64,000 nt of DNA from contig CAMRHE010000067.1 in assembly GCA_947044405.1 (NCBI GenBank), forward strand, positions 7,135,501-7,199,500, in the 5' to 3' direction. The stretch comes from Leptodactylus fallax (taxonomy: Eukaryota > Chordata > Amphibia > Anura > Leptodactylidae). The notes beneath the pieces are model-generated. The model saw nothing but the letters and a program-made list of their open reading frames with translations. It did no database searches and had not been told where the DNA came from. A program made the translations under genes and the position numbers. How positions within the stretch are numbered: the first letter of the stretch is position 1; each line of letters begins with the position of its first letter. Of the stretch, positions 35,554 to 47,294 are shown piece after piece.

Positions 35554-35857
35554 TATATATGGATTGTACAACACAATAAAACTCAATTTATTTGTGCCTG
35601 AACCCCGGGCGTGCCAAGTTCTTGCTACTCTTAATAATTTGGGAGCTCCTCACAGTCTTCAGGGACTTTCTTAAGATTGTCATAGGAAACACCAGTCTTA
35701 ATAAATCTCCCCCATTATCTTTATTCTGATGGTCAGTACAATCACAGTAATACCAAAATGATATAGTTTTTGTTATGCTTTAAAAAATTAAAACTTCTTT
35801 TCAAAACAAATTTTTGTATTGCCATATTGTGACCCCCACAACTTTTATTATTTTCAT

Positions 35858-36259
35858 TAGAGATGAGCGAATTGATTCTGCAGAAGTGGAATTCGATCCG
35901 AATTTCAGGAAATCTTCGATTCTCTACGATTCTGGATTTCCTGATGCTTCGTGGTAACGAATATTTAGTAAGGACCTTTGTGACATCAGACGGTCACAAG
36001 ATATTCTCTAGTGATGTGATTGGGTAGGCGTGTCTTTGCTTGTTAGCAGATCCTTCCACATGAATAAAAGTTGTCCATGCTGGAGAGAGAGAAAGAGAGA
36101 GAGACATGACCGCAGCATCCAAGGGCTTCCGGCATTTTGCCGCCCACCCCAACTCTCTGCAGCTCGGAAATAGCTGTTTATTCGCTGCGAAGTAATTCGG
36201 ATCAAAGCAAATTTTTTTGGAACTTCGAATCAAACTTTTGAGAAATTCGCTCATCTCTA
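35858..36259. mobile_element. hAT MITE, TAGAGATGAGCGAA ends
   Basis: The ends TAGAGATGAGCGAA and TTCGCTCATCTCTA are exact inverses. The perfect 8-bp duplication ATTTTCAT lies at 35850-35857 and 36260-36267. The element is 402 bp and contains a (GAGA)n run. No transposase. The right end of 4200-4715 is related. Confidence 0.93.
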
Positions 36260-36267
36260 ATTTTCAT

Positions 36268-38052
36268 CTATGGAGCTGTATTAGGGCTCTTTTTTTGCTG
36301 GACAAGCTATCATTTTTAATGGTACCATCATGGGGTATACACAACTTCTTAATCATGTTCTATTCAATTTTGTAGGGGCCCCCTACAAATGTCGATTTGT
36401 GTATTTTAGTTTTTCTTAAATACTTTTATACTTTTGGCATCTTCAAATATCTTTAATGTTTCCTCTTCTTTATGTATTTGTAAAATAGGGAAGCTGGAAG
36501 ATTAGAATTTACATGATTTCTTTTTTTTTTTCAACTTAATTTATTTTTAACTTTTTATTTTTAGGGAATTTGATTCTTCATACAATATACTGCAATACTT
36601 CTTTATTGCAGTATATTGTCCTTAAGCCAAACTTCTATTACACATAATTGACCATGACAATTAGTGTTGGCACCATCTGTGGCAGTTACTGGCTGGTGCC
36701 TACTGTATACATATATGGAGAGTGCTCAGCTCCATGGGATAGAGAATAACATACAGATCAGTGGGGTCCAACTGCTAAGACCCCCACTGATCAAGAGAAC
36801 GGGCGAGTTTTATCATTCATTCTGAATGACGATTGCCTGAATGCCGAAGAGATCTGATTTACGGTGCTTGAAATGAATGAAGTGCGTTCCCCAGCCCAAC
36901 CAGCACTCTTATTTCACACAGGTGACAAAACTCCTCCATTCTCCTGATTGGTGGGGGTCTGAGTGTTCACTAAATGCCTTATCCTACAGATAGAGATAAC
37001 TTGTTAAGATATGAATACTGGTTTAATACTGGGCCACTAACTGTGTCTGACCTTGGTCTCTACTAAGCTTTGACTTGAGAAATTCTGCTGTGACCCTATG
37101 GTGGGCTTTTATGCCTTTCCAATTACATAATGGACGATTGACGCCTGATCACAAACGCTGTGATTCTTCTATAGAGCACTTTTACTATGCTATGCATATT
37201 TCTGACTATTTAGGCCAAACTGGCACTCTTCTGATTTTGTATTTTTGTATTTTTTTCATACTTTCAGGTTTTTTTTTAACCAAACATTTCCATTATTTTT
37301 CTATCTATGTCAACATTTGGATATTTCATGTTCTCTTAGGCCTGAACTACATGTCCCGTACTGTGTGCCAGTGCTCGGCAGGAGGTCTTGTACAATGTCA
37401 CAGCACATTCAGCAGGATCGTTGTCCTGTTATGTGCCAGTATTTCTGTGCCAGCGGACTGACTCTGCTTTTGTCAGTGACAAATCCTGTGTAATTGATTG
37501 TTTCTGGTTATTGTTTAGACACGTATGATGCATATTTGTGAATTGCTGCCTTCAAACTTTTGTATCTGTATCCTACTGCTATTTTTTAGCTGTTGTCTAG
37601 CAATATTGCATTTTTATTGGTTTGTGATTTTTCATATTTTTTTCTGATTGGTTACAATGTCTAAAAGTGAAGCATTTATGAGCATTTTCAGCGGCAGTGA
37701 TGTCACTTACCTGTGCAGGTGAGTTCAGAATACTGTGTTACTGTTGGTCAAATTTATTTATTTGCAACAGTATCCTGGTGTAAATGAAGCCACAAATCTA
37801 TGCCTACAAGTAGCTGGTGTAGATTTCTGTTTAGGCACACAGACCCTAGAAGATGCACCTAATTTATGGCAAGGCATGCTTCTGGTCATAAATTGGGTGC
37901 AAAATCTGGTGGGAGAGGGAATTATCAAGACCAGTGTGGAAAATGGCAGTCTTGATAAATCAGTTCCATAGTGTCCAGAATGAGGACCATATTTATAAAG
38001 CACCTGTATGAGGTGAAGTGCGAGTATTTTTATTAATGAAAAAAAAATGGAC
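36268..38052. other. No gene; worn repeats
   Basis: 36270-36620 resembles 62390-62760 (shared ...GGTACCAT... and the 'AAACTATCAT' type text). 36755-36960 contains facing GATCAGTGGGGTCC / GATTGGTGGGGGTC blocks of a MITE. The frames at 37075-37493 show no motif that I recognise. Confidence 0.45.
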
Positions 38053-38378
38053 TTAAAGGGGTTCTCCAGGATATACAGATTTGCTCAGGGAGGCCGGGGA
38101 AGGTGTAAAAAAACCCCCCAAAACTCAACTGTCCCTGGTGTCTTCCACTGCTCCCGGGGTCCTCTTCCGGTGGAAGTCCTCAATCAGCGGCCTCATGGGC
38201 CTAAGGAAAGGAACTGGGATGTCACTCACATATATCACCTGTCACGTCCCGGTTCCTTTCTTTAGGCTGCTGATTGTCCTCAGCAATCTCGTGAGGCAAG
38301 GACTTCCACCGGAAGAAGACCCTGGGAGCAGCAGGACCGGACCACAGTGAAAGACACTGGAGAACTGGGGACAGGTGA

Positions 38379-38431
<53 letters not shown>

Positions 38432-38485
38432 TTTACACCTTCCCTTGCCTTCTTCAAATCTGTATATCCCGAATAACCTCTTTAA
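38053..38485. mobile_element. TTAA-ended palindromic MITE with TA/T core
   Basis: Left TTAAAGGGGTTCTCCAGG, ATACAGATTTG, GGGAAGGTGT-AAAAAA are mirrored by TTTTTT-ACACCTTCCC, CAAATCTGTAT, CGAATAACCTCTTTAA at the right. Facing blocks CTTCCGGTGGAAGTCCT and AGGACTTCCACCGGAAG lie inside. The asymmetry is a (TA)n run at 38379-38414 followed by a T-run to 38433. GACAGGTGAGTAT (38370-38382) is a splice-donor match. Confidence 0.85.
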
Positions 38486-38775
38486 TGAAAAACTACATTT
38501 CATTATGGGGCCCTATGATATCTGTATGTGCACCTGTTTGACAGTATACATTTGCTTATTTTGCAGGTACAATTTCAGGTTTTCTGACCAAACGTAGTAT
38601 GAATATAACTGGTTTGACTGTAGAATCAAAGGCTCTATGTACATGACCGTAGTTTTTATCTGCAATTACAGGTCCGCAATTCTGGATAACAGTATAGTCA
38701 CATTCATTTCTATGGGCCCATACACACAGCCTTGGTTTTTGTGGCTGTGAGTCCAGGCCGTAGTGAAGAGCCGCA

Positions 38776-39542
38776 AAATGCACATCGAGAGACTGAAATT
38801 CTTGCCCATTCTTCCTTGGAAAACAGCTCAAACTCAGTGAGGTTGGATGGAGAGCGTTTGTGAACAGCAGTTTTCAGCTCTTTCCACAGATTCTCGATTG
38901 GATTCAGGTCTGGACTTTGACTTGGCCATTCTAACATCTGGATACGTTTATTTGTGAACCATTCCATTGTAGATTTTGCTTTATGTTTGGGATCATTGTC
39001 TTGTTGGAAGATAAATCTCCGTCCCAGTCTCAGGTCTTTTGCAGACTCCAATAGGTTTTCTTCCAGAATGGTCCTGTATTTGGATCCATCCATCTTCCCA
39101 TCAATTTTAACCATCTTCCCTGCTGAAAAAAAGCAGGCCCAAACCATGATGCTGCCACCACCATGTTTGACAGTGGGGATGGTGTGTTCAGGGTGATGAG
39201 CTGTGTTGCCTTTACGCCAAACATATCGTTTTGCATTGTGGCCAAAACGTTCGATTTTGGTTTCATCTGACCAGAGCACCTTCTTCCATATGTTTGGTGT
39301 GTCTACCAGGTGGCTTGTGGCAAACTTTGAAACAAGACTTTTTATGGATATCATTGAGAAATGGCTTTCTTCTTGCCCCTCTTCTATAAAGGCCAGATTT
39401 GTGCAGTGTACGACTGATTGTTGTCCTATGGACAGACTCTCCCACCTCAGCTGTAGATCTCTGCAGTTCATCCAGAGTGATCATGGGCCTCTTGGCTGCA
39501 TCTCTGATCAGTCTTCTCCTTGTTTGAGATGAAAGTTTAGAG
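38776..39542 (-). pseudogene. Tc1-like transposase, C-terminal part
   Basis: Continues from the hAT target duplication (KLSSQTRRRLIRDAAKRP) through MITLDELQR and the second HTH (HRTTISRTLHKSGLY). An extra base near 39330 shifts the frame. The catalytic region then reads WSDETKIERFG, FQQDNDPKHKAK and SPDLNPIENLW, so all three acidic residues survive. The C-terminus is lost after EEWARISVSRC, where unrelated sequence begins. With 48235-48413 it would be about 310 residues of an original 340 or so. Confidence 0.9.
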
Positions 39543-39997
39543 CAGGGGTAGGAAACCTTTTTTGTTCAGCGTGCCAATTTTAATAAAAAAAAATCAAAGA
39601 TGAGGTACTCAGAGTGCCGGTCAATAATTGTAAGTCTGACGACCCCTAAACTAAAGTCATATACCACAAACCATAACACAGAAGTGCTGCCACCAGATGC
39701 TTTAGGACACATGCGTTTACTGCTATTTCCTGGGACGCTCCTGTACTTTCTGATTAGAAGCAATGAAAGTCCATGTACAGCCGCCAATTAGTGGTAAATG
39801 TAAGTGTCCAGGAGCACTGTATGGCAGCAGCCTTATGGTGAAAACACACTATGTATCTGGATGCAGCTATATTCTTAGGCCACTGGAACTTTTTCATTCG
39901 ATATAAAACTGGTGCATTTTTGCACAAAAAAAAAAAAAAAAAACAAAGCCTGAGTTTTCTGTGCAAAAACACATCCTTAATATAGAAAACACACCGT

Positions 39998-40394
39998 TAT
40001 ACAGAATAATGTCCCATAGTGGTCCCTGCACACGGTATTATGTCCCATAGCGGCCCCTGCAACATGGTATATGTCCCATAGCAGCCTCTGCACACTGTAT
40101 TATATCCCATAGCAGCCTCTGTACACAGTATTTGTCCCATAGCGGTCCCTGCACATGGTATTATGTCCCATAGCGGTCCCTGCACACGGTATTATGTCCT
40201 ATAACGGCCTCTGCACACAGTATTTGTCCCATAGCAGCCTCTGTACACGGCATTTGTCCCATAGCGGCCTCTGCACACAGTATTTGTCCCATAGCGGTCC
40301 CTGCACACGGTATTATGTCCCATAGCGGCCTCTGCACACAGTATTTGTCCCATAGCTGCCTCTGCACACAGTATTTGTCCCATAGCGGCCTCTG
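39998..40394. repeat. 30-bp minisatellite, left part
   Basis: About 13 units built on CCCATAGCGGCC(T/C)CTGCACAC plus GGTATTATGT or AGTATTTGT. The array is cut at CTCTG by the gypsy insertion and resumes at 47295. Confidence 0.93.
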
Positions 40395-41371
40395 TGTGAA
40401 CCGAGAGCAAGGCAGGTGGTTTGGACTCCGCAACCAGAAATGAACGCACACGCGGTAGTTCAAGAAAAAAATATATATTTACTATAAAGTTAATAAAGGC
40501 TAGTTAAAGGTAAAATGACAGGGCTAAAGACAAGCAAAATATACAATATAGCATGAACAATTTCAAGGCAAATTCTGCAATGGTTTCTACTTTTACTCTG
40601 TCCACTTCTGCAGTATGGACACTGAATGAACAATATACTCAAAACTATCCCTAACTGACCCTGACTTCACATTTGGGTGCACCCCCTTTTCCCCAGTGGT
40701 CCAGGTGGACCGCTTACAGTCCGTAGAAGCGCGCGGTGGGGCCCAAAGTCGTTCCTTTCTTTTATAGTGAAGCGTCCTCTCCTCACGGTTATCAGGATCT
40801 TGGGAGAGATGAAGTCCTCTTTAACAGACAGGGAAACCAACTGAATGCAATGTAATCCAACAGCAGATTCCACTCAGCACACTGACAGTCCTGCCGAATC
40901 CATACACTGAGCTGGGATGTAAGCCGGGATTTAGCAGGTGCCGTCCAGTACATCAACAGCACTGCGAGTCTCTATCTGTGGTATCCATATACACAGTCAC
41001 AATGTCAGTCTCACTGATCAGCCACTGAGCACAGTTCCTTTCACGTGGACTCACTAGTCCTGTTGTCTCTTTACACTCTATTTGTCTCTGGACCAAGATA
41101 CAGCTTAGCTGTACAGAAAAATCTCCACACCAGTTCAATACAACACTTGCTAAGATGGCTGCTGCTCTTTGTCTCGTCACTTCCTGCTTCTCTGCTCACA
41201 TTCTGTCTGCAGAACAGGCAAGCTGACATAAAAGGGGGGGGGAGTCACTCCAGCATCATGTCACAATTACAATGGCTGCTGTCTTAAAGGAACAGAATCA
41301 CAGAAATACATTCAACATTAACAGTTTATACAGACAAATAAAGCTTAGGACAACATTGGCTGTCTCTTACA
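40395..41371 (-). repeat. 3' LTR of the minus-strand gypsy element
   Basis: 977 bp, TGTAAGAGACAG...GGTTCACA on the element strand. It has a G-run of nine near 41234-41242 (C-run on the element strand). Confidence 0.97.
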
Positions 41372-41390
41372 TATTCCCCCCCACTTTAAG
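41372..41390 (-). other. Polypurine tract of the minus-strand element
   Basis: On the element strand, AAAGTGGGGGGGGAATA directly precedes the 3' LTR: the primer for plus-strand DNA synthesis. The pol stop overlaps its first bases. Confidence 0.9.
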
Positions 41391-44300
41391 ATTGGCAGTC
41401 CCTGCCTATGACTGTATATCCAGAGGGTTGTACTTTTATGCACAGGGTGGTAGTATACCGATGTATGGCAGGCCAAACAAACTCATCCTGCGCATACCGA
41501 ACAGGGGGAATACCAGCATTTGGCCTAGTGGTCCGTCTGAGGACCGGTGGTATATTATGGGGTGCTGCAGCTATGGGCTGAGAAGGACCAGCGGATTCCG
41601 CACCAGAGGGGGCACAGGCCGGAGATACAGTAGTCACAGGTGGAACATCCCCAGGAGCAGGGATCGGCCAACAATCATCCTCCTCGTCGGAGGCCCATTC
41701 CGCACCTCCATTCTCTGACTGTGGGAGCTCATTCACATTGGCAAGCCCATCATGATTTGTCCCTTCAGAATGACACAGGCGCAACATATTTCGGTGAAGT
41801 ACTCGAACACAATCAGTTCCTTCTTTCTGGACCTGGTACACTGGCCCATTCGCATACTTGCGGCCAACAACACGATACGGCAAAGCCTCCCATCTGCTTT
41901 CCAATTTCCCTTGGGGTTTCTTGACACGAACTAGCACCAGGTCGCCTGGTTGCAATGGTGCTTCTTGCACTGGGGTCTTATCAGGATGGGGATGTTCTTG
42001 CAGGCGCTGCCGCACCAATCGATGGATCGTCTCAAGTCTCTGCCGATGCGCCCGCACCCAAGAGGTTGGATCCCTCGGAGGGAACCCATCCACATCATTC
42101 AACTGTAATTCTCCTATACTTCGCCCAGACCGCCCAAAGAGAAGTGTATAAGGAGAGTACCCCGTTGTAGAATGGACCTGATTGTTATAGGCCCACACCA
42201 TTTCAGACAAGAACTGAGGCCACTGTAACTTCTTGTCTTCCTCCAGAGTCCGCAGCATCTGTAGCAGAGTTCTGTTGAATCTTTCACAGGCCCCATTTCC
42301 CTGAGGGTGGTATGGAGTCGTGTGCGACTTCTTTATCCCGTAGATACGTTGAACTTCTTTCATTACGTGTCCCTCAAAGCAGGCGCCCTGGTCGGAGTGG
42401 ATGCGTTGGGGGCACCCATATACTCGAATGAAATCTTGGCACAGAGCACGAGCTGCTGACTCAGCTGTCTGGTCCTTGGTGGCGGTTACCACCGCAAATT
42501 TGGTGAAGTGATCCACCATTACGAGGCAATACTGGTGTCCGCTATTGGATGGGCCCACCATTAGATAGTCTATCATGACGATTTCTAAAGGTTCCTGGGT
42601 CACGATGGTTTGCAGGGGAGCTCTCTCTTCTATTGCCTTATGGATCTCACAAGTTCGACAGCTGCGGCATACTTCTTCGACCATTTGACGAAGACCAGGG
42701 CAGTAAATCAGTCGCTGTAACCAACGAAAGGTCTTCTCATGACCAAAATGTCCATTCTTATCATGAGCCTCAACTGCCAAGGAGCGAGCCAGTTCACTAG
42801 GCACCACAATTTGGTATCGAATGTCGATCTCAGAAGGTAAATAGACCTTTCGGCATAGCACTCCATTTTTCATCTCCAACTTTTCCCACTGACTCAAAAC
42901 AGATAATATCTCACGTGTCAGTCGTTCTCTTTCCTCTCTACAGGGCTTCTGGCCTTTCTCAACACACTTGATCATCTGCGCCAGCCCCTCATGGGTCTGT
43001 TGTATCTGTGCCCATTCCTGTCGTGAGGGACCAAAGAAAGGAGCCATTTCAGTCCCCTCCATCTCAAACTGATGAGTGGCGGTCAAGGCCTGTGAAAATC
43101 TGCTGAAATCGGGCACCTCCACATGCTCCAACTCATGATCCACGTCTTCTGTGGGGGTCTGGGCAGTTACCCTAGAAAGTCCGTCAGCATTCTGGTTCTC
43201 TGTCTTGGACCGATACTTAATGCGGTAATTGAATGTAGACATTCGGGCTATCCACCTCTGCTCTAACGCCCCGAGCTTGGCATTTTCCAGGTGAGCTAGT
43301 GGGTTGTTGTCAGTGCATCCTTCAATGCCTGGAAGGCTTGTTCCTGTTCAGGTCCCCACTTCACGGACCGGTTCTTTGGACCACCGGATGTGCCTCGTAG
43401 GAGAGCATTAAGTGGTGCTGCTACCTTGGCGAAATCCTTAATAAACCGTCGATAGTAACCGGCTACTCCAAGGAACGCCCTCACTTCTCGCAGGGTAGTC
43501 GGTATTGGCCAATCTTGAACAGCCGCTATCTTGTCTCTTGATGGTCTCACCCCTTCTCCTGATACGCGGTGACCCAAGTAATCAATTTCAGATTGGAACA
43601 ACCGACATTTACTGGGTTTCAATTTGAGCCCATGTTCCCGCAATCTTCGAAATACTTGCCCCAACTGGTGGAGATGGTCTTCAAAGGTCGCAGAATACAC
43701 TATAATGTCATCCAAGTAGATGAGAGTGAACTCAAAGTTGAAGTCACCGAGACATTTCTCCATCAACCGCTGAAACGTTCCGGGTGCATTTGTCAACCCG
43801 AAGGGCATCCGGTTAAATTCGTATAGTCCCATGGGCAAGATGAATGCCGTCTTCTCCTTGTCTTTAGTGGCCATCGGCACCTGCCAATACCCACTAGCCA
43901 GATCTAGTGAGGAGAAGTACCGGGCTCTCCCTAGCGCTGAGAGGGACTCCTCAATCCGTGGCAAGGGGTAGGAATCTCGTACGGTGCAAGCGTTTAACTT
44001 CCGATAGTCTACGCAAAATCGGATGGACCCATCTTTTTTTCTTACTAACACCACAGGAGCCGCCCAGGGACTCTGGCTTTCTTGGATGATCCCACCCTGT
44101 AGCATCTTAGCTAACAGTTCTTTTACTTCCTGATACAACTGTGGAGGAATTTGTCGGTAGCGCTCTCTAATTGGAGGGGTGTCTCCTGTGGGAATCTCAT
44201 GGTAGATCCCTGTGGTACATCCAAAATCTTCAGCATACCGTGCAAAGGTGACTTGGTTCTCCCACAACAGCTCATCTACCTTCTGCACCCATTCCAGAGA

Positions 44301-45206
44301 ACATGAACTTACATCCATCTTCATCTGTTCTCGAATTGCACAGCCATTCCATTCAGAGGTGGGTTCCTCATCTTCTCCCATGGACACAGTTACGGTCCAC
44401 TCATCCCTTTCAGTCGGCTTCAGCTGCATTGGAGTTACTTTCCTTACTTCCTCCGGAGTCACATAGATGTTAGCCAGCTGCCTCCCTGGGGTCAGGTCCA
44501 CACTCTGGTCCTGAGTGTTTACACATCGAAGTGGTACTCTTCCATTGCGAACTATTGCCAAGGAACGGGCCACTAGCGGATCAACACCTCCTTCGGCTGC
44601 CTGCAGTGGTTCTACCAACACAGCTATGCCCTCTAGTTTCCGACAGGTGCCTACGGGCATAGACACTATTGTCTCCCGACTGGGTGGCAGTGTAACTTTT
44701 GTATGCAAAGGAACTGAAATTCGAGCCAGAGGACGCTGTGCATCTGAACTTTTCTGTAAGCCACATGTCCGGATCAGCCGCTGGAAAGCTGTTTGAGTAG
44801 GCCGATGGGTGGTGGTTTCTTTCCAATAACCGTGACCTTTCTTTTCAAAGAGGATCTGATCTAATTCTTTTAACACATTCATCCCCAAAATGACAGGGAC
44901 CTTTACTTCATGTGACTCCTGTACCACCACAATGCCTTTCCTACCCAGATCTTGGCCACATACCCGGACATTCATCCAGGCCACTCCCACGACCGGAACT
45001 GGTAACTGGTTAGCTGCGACCACTCGTACGAATGTATGGGGATCATATTTCACATGTTGCCGGAAGTACCGTTCATAACAGTCTCTACTCAAGGTCGTTA
45101 CTTGGGAACCCGTGTCAATCATCCCGGTAACCGGAATACCCTCCATTTCCACCTGTATGACAGGACTTGCAGCGATCAGGTCATCATCAGGGCATTCTCC
45201 CCACAT
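41386..45206 (-). pseudogene. pol: Broken pol: protease, RT, (RNase H lost), integrase
   Basis: The first segment (45206 to 43296, 636 codons) has the aspartic protease (DTGSQ) and the reverse transcriptase (YLDD) and ends in a false tail (ALTTTH) after a frameshift. The second segment (43242 to 41386, 618 codons) has the integrase with its zinc region, D,D35E catalytic triad and the C-terminal tail. Compared with the intact plus copy, 268 bp are missing at 43305-43314, between two copies of ACTGACAACA of which one remains. The loss removes most of RNase H, including its first two acidic residues, and shifts the frame. Elsewhere it differs from the plus copy by only a handful of residues. Confidence 0.96.
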
Positions 45207-45256
45207 AGTCTCCTTGTCAGTCTCCCCTACTACACGCCCTTCAGCAGCAGGGGACT

Positions 45257-46282
45257 TCAGTTTAACGGCGGTCTCTCATAAGTTTGTCGCTGCTCTGGAC
45301 ATCTAGCAGCAACGTGGCCCATCCGTCCACACTCCCAGCAGCGTATCCCCCGTCGTTCTGGCCATCTGTTTGGGCCCCTTCGGTAAGCCCCTTCGATTTC
45401 TCCTGAGCACTGCACTAAATGATTTGGACCCCTTCGGTAGGTCCTATCCTCACCCCTCCAGCGGGGTGGTGGGTGATTCTGACTTGCTGGGTGTGGATGG
45501 CTCACCCTTTCATCTCCAGTCTTCTGGAAGTCTGCAATTTTCATAGACTGCTCATCACAACGAGTGTGCAAGTGTTCCATTTGTTCTTGCAGTTTCTGCA
45601 TTACTGTGAGAATTTCTTTAACCGTCCCTTTTTCTACTGTCTCTGAGCCAGAACTAGCCCCCTGTGACAAAGTAACTCCAACTGCGGTCTGCGGCCTCGG
45701 GACCATACTATTGGCACGGGAGATGGCCTCTACCTGTACATCATGGAATTTAGCATCAGTCTCTCGTCGTATAAAATCCTGCATAGTCACAGTTAAACTG
45801 CTGTCACGTATCCCCAGGACAAACTGGTCACGGAGAGTCCGATCAGGGTTACAGAAGGCTGGCGAGCCCCCTCTTTCCTTCACTTGAATATCTCGGAGCA
45901 GTTCTTGTAGGGCATTTGCATATTGGGGAAGGCTTTCATTCTCCTGTTGTACCCTCTGGAAGAACCGAGCCTGCAGAGACCCCAGCAATGCAGTTTCTCC
46001 ATAAATGGTTTCTAGAATCTGGACTACTTGCTCAAATGTCTGCCTTTGTTCAAATGGCCTCAATATCACCGTGGTCTTAGCATCCCCTTGTAATGTCAAT
46101 ATTGCTAGCTCTACTAGTACTTCTGGTGCGGTCTGGTACATTCGCTGTATCATTCGTATCTGTTCCACCCACATACTCACTGACATATTATTGCCATCAA
46201 ATTTAGCTAACTGACTCATTATAGCCCCTGCTGGCATTCTTTCTCCAGCACCATTCTCCCGAACGGGTGCGTCACTGTCCAT
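45257..46282 (-). CDS. gag: Gag of the minus-strand gypsy element
   Basis: 341 residues from the ATG at 46282, intact. The middle is a capsid-like helical domain (about residues 25-175), followed by a linker with a coiled-coil-like stretch (VKEILTVMQKLQEQMEHL) and, near the C-terminus, one CCHC zinc knuckle (C315-x2-C-x4-H-x4-C328). Gag packages the RNA and forms the particle. The frame ends at TGA (45257-45259) right after the heptamer G-TTA-AAC (45260-45266 on the minus strand), the presumed -1 frameshift site into pol. It differs from the plus copy at about five residues. Confidence 0.95.
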   Translation of the reverse strand: MDSDAPVRENGAGERMPAGAIMSQLAKFDGNNMSVSMWVEQIRMIQRMYQTAPEVLVELAILTLQGDAKTTVILRPFEQRQTFEQVVQILETIYGETALLGSLQARFFQRVQQENESLPQYANALQELLRDIQVKERGGSPAFCNPDRTLRDQFVLGIRDSSLTVTMQDFIRRETDAKFHDVQVEAISRANSMVPRPQTAVGVTLSQGASSGSETVEKGTVKEILTVMQKLQEQMEHLHTRCDEQSMKIADFQKTGDERVSHPHPASQNHPPPRWRGEDRTYRRGPNHLVQCSGEIEGAYRRGPNRWPERRGIRCWECGRMGHVAARCPEQRQTYERPPLN

Positions 46283-46294
46283 TCTGGTAAGCGG

Positions 46295-46312
46295 ATCCTG
46301 CCGACTACGCCA
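46295..46312 (-). promoter_or_regulatory. Primer binding site, tRNA-Ser type
   Basis: TGGCGTAGTCGGCAGGAT on the element strand, three bases inside the 5' LTR. It is complementary to CCA plus the 3' end of vertebrate tRNA-Ser(AGA/UGA), from memory of that tRNA. Confidence 0.85.
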
Positions 46313-46315
46313 ATT

Positions 46316-47294
46316 TGTGAACCGAGAGCAAGGCAGGTGGTTTGGACTCCGCAACCAGAAATGAACGCACACGCGGTAGTTCAAGAAAAAAAATATATAT
46401 TTACTATAAAGTTAATAAAGGCTAGTTAAAGGTAAAATGACAGGGCTAAAGACAAGCAAAATATACAATATAGCATGAACAATTTCAAGGCAAATTCTGC
46501 AATGGTTTCTACTTTTACTCTGTCCACTTCTGCAGTATGGACACTGAATGAACAATATACTCAAAACTATCCCTAACTGACCCTGACTTCACATTTGGGT
46601 GCACCCCCTTTTCCCCAGTGGTCCAGGTGGACCGCTTACAGTCCGTAGAAGCGCGCGGTGGGGCCCAAAGTCGTTCCTTTCTTTTATAGTGAAGCGTCCT
46701 CTCCTCACGGTTATCAGGATCTTGGGAGAGATGAAGTCCTCTTTAACAGACAGGGAAACCAACTGAATGCAATGTAATCCAACAGCAGATTCCACTCAGC
46801 ACACTGACAGTCCTGCCGAATCCATACACTGAGCTGGGATGTAAGCCGGGATTTAGCAGGTGCCGTCCAGTACATCAACAGCACTGCGAGTCTCTATCTG
46901 TTGTATCCATATACACAGTCACAATGTCAGTCTCACTGATCAGCCACTGAGCACAGTTCCTTTCACGTGGACTCACTAGTCCTGTTGTCTCTTTACACTC
47001 TGTTTGTCTCTGGACCAAGATACAGCTTAGCTGTACAGAAAAATCTCCACACCAGTTCAATACAACACTTGCTAAGATGGCTGCTGCTCTTTGTCTCGTC
47101 ACTTCCTGCTTCTCTGCTCACATTGTGTCTGCAGAACAGGCAAGCTGACATAAAAGGGGGGGGGGAGTCACTCCAGCATCATGTCACAATTACAATGGCT
47201 GCTGTCTTAAAGGAACAGAATCACAGAAATACATTCAACATTAACAGTTTATACAGACAAATAAAGCTTAGGACAACATTGGCTGTCTCTTACA
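46316..47294 (-). repeat. 5' LTR of the minus-strand gypsy element
   Basis: 979 bp. TATAAAAG (46681-46688, read on the minus strand) is the probable promoter TATA box. Relative to the 3' LTR I see three substitutions (positions near 46902, 47002, 47125) and run-length differences. Confidence 0.97.

Larger units (their letters stand above)
33767..35626. repeat. Inverted-repeat element split by a Tc1 insertion
   Basis: The left arm 33767-33837 (AGCAAGAACTTCGCACTCC ... GTTGTACATTCCATATA) is the inverse, with several mismatches, of the right arm 35556-35626 (TATATGGATTGTACAACAC ... GCCAAGTTCTTGCT). With the Tc1 element removed, the original unit was only about 220 bp. Between the left arm and the insertion is a hammerhead-like motif (33874-33904). 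Confidence 0.7.
40395..47294 (-). mobile_element. Ty3/gypsy LTR retrotransposon, minus strand, pol broken
   Basis: Complete element of 6900 bp: 5' LTR 46316-47294, PBS, gag, pol, polypurine tract, 3' LTR 40395-41371. Target duplication TCTG at 40391-40394 and 47295-47298 (CAGA on the element's own strand). The LTRs differ by about three substitutions plus homopolymer length, so it is a recent insertion, though probably older than the plus-strand copy. It is inserted in the minisatellite of a hAT element. Gag is intact; pol carries a 268-bp deletion. Confidence 0.97.

Noticed and set aside
40161..40463. Minus-strand frames with repeated CAEAAMGQILC-type peptides
   Set aside because: By-products of the 30-bp minisatellite (30 is a multiple of three, so frames stay open).
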